Assembly (NCBI GenBank): GCA_030141605.1
Contig: JAQGDQ010000041.1
Coordinates: 436,001-500,000, forward strand
Reading direction: 5' to 3'
DNA from: Tubiluchus corallicola
Lineage: Eukaryota > Priapulida > Priapulimorpha > Priapulimorphida > Tubiluchidae
DNA length: 64,000 nt
This document shows positions 63,117 to 64,000 of this stretch, one piece after another; positions within the stretch are counted from its first letter, which is position 1; each line of letters begins with the position of its first letter. The notes under the pieces were generated by a model. That model saw only the letters and a list, made by a program, of their open reading frames with translations. It was not told the DNA's origin and did no database searches. A program made the position numbers and the translations under genes.

Positions 63117-64000
63117 CTGAAAAAAAATTATATGCACATTATCATAATGTTTAACATTCGGTTAATAAATAAAAATAATAATACACTACATATTAACTGG
63201 AAAAAAATCTAGCAAAAAAATTAATAGTGGTGAGAAATTGCTGCTAAGCTATATAAATCATTTCAATTAGGCTAAGATACACCAATAAAAGTTTTTAATA
63301 ACAGTTCTCAAGTGACCGTCCAGAAGTTAGGTATTAATTTAGGCATTTAAGTAAGTCTTTAAACTGATTACAAAACTGACATCAGATTAGTTATGAAAAT
63401 TCTTGCAAGGCAGGCTTAATATCCTCCAAGGTAGATGGTTTTGATTGGATTACTGATGGCAAAATACATGCCACACCCGTTATTAATACACCTTGAAAAA
63501 TATATTGTAAAAGACACAAATACAAACGTGATCAATCAATAGAAACGACAAATTTATAATTTCATTACGAAAAAAGCAAGCAAATCAATTTTCAATACAA
63601 GATGAACAGCTTTAAACATTCAGTAAATTCAATGAGGGCATACTCCAGCAGCTTGCGATATTACAGAGTGCTGAATTACTCTAAATATAACTCTACAAAA
63701 AAATAAGTATTAAATTTATGGAAGCTTAATATTCATTTACTATTCAGGTTTTACTAAAATTCTATCGGTAATACAAAAACAAATAAGTTAAGTTCATTGA
63801 AAAGATATGCGCTTCAGTGCTTAGGTTTAATTAAAATTAACTGCTATAGGAATAACGCTATTCTTATATTAAGGCACCGTAAATAAGGCTGTAAGCACAT
63901 GACCCCAGGTGGCTGACAAACGAACTAATCGCCCGTATTATGTAGGGCAACTGAACTAACCTGCCATCCTATGGTAATAGTACCACATAACTGATCTCCA
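63117..64000 (-). other. Intron of the ZEB gene, no feature seen
   Basis: AT-rich sequence upstream of the first visible ZEB exon, opening with a T-rich tract and CAG acceptor at 63117. No upstream coding exon is recognised before the window ends. Confidence 0.6.

Noticed and set aside
1-64000. CRISPR arrays, operons, bacterial genes
   Set aside because: No spaced direct repeats or ribosome-binding-site gene chains; all supported genes are intron-bearing metazoan genes.

Overview
The window is AT-rich animal nuclear DNA: genes are split by GT..AG introns, intergenic DNA is full of transposon debris, and the recognisable genes are metazoan. The best guess is an invertebrate bilaterian, because it has a ZEB/zfh-1 gene whose homeodomain is intact (as in invertebrates) and a 3' UTR rich in miR-8/miR-200 seed matches. 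A B12-pathway gene (MTRR) argues against a Drosophila-like insect. I cannot name the species.

Layout. (1) 1-10884, + strand: the last ten exons of methionine synthase reductase (MTRR), with its FMN-domain 5' part off the left edge. Its introns hold a LINE tail and two tRNA-derived relics. (2) 12367-32635, - strand, convergent with MTRR: a five-exon gene for a giant, mostly disordered protein of about 5,242 residues that I do not recognise. It has three internal repeat families, two C2HC-like zinc-binding motifs and a CtBP-type PLDLS motif. (3) 32636-55500: about 23 kb without a convincing host gene. It holds a two-copy TIR element in inverted orientation, fragments of non-LTR retrotransposons (one with its 3' half inverted and a palindrome at the break), a decayed Ty3/gypsy LTR element with matching target-site duplications, and two foldback-like structures with arms of short diverged repeats. 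(4) 55505-63116, - strand: the 3' part of a ZEB/zfh-1 transcription factor (eight finger motifs, one further C2HC-like motif, a homeodomain and a CtBP motif) with a 3' UTR of about 4.3 kb. Its 5' exons lie off the right edge.

The genes are not an operon and need not work together. MTRR reactivates cobalamin-dependent methionine synthase. ZEB is a CtBP-recruiting repressor. The giant protein also carries a CtBP-type motif and basic stretches, so it may be a nuclear cofactor, but that is inference. The most biologically pointed signals are the cluster of miR-8/200 seed sites in the ZEB 3' UTR and the undescribed repeat-rich giant protein.
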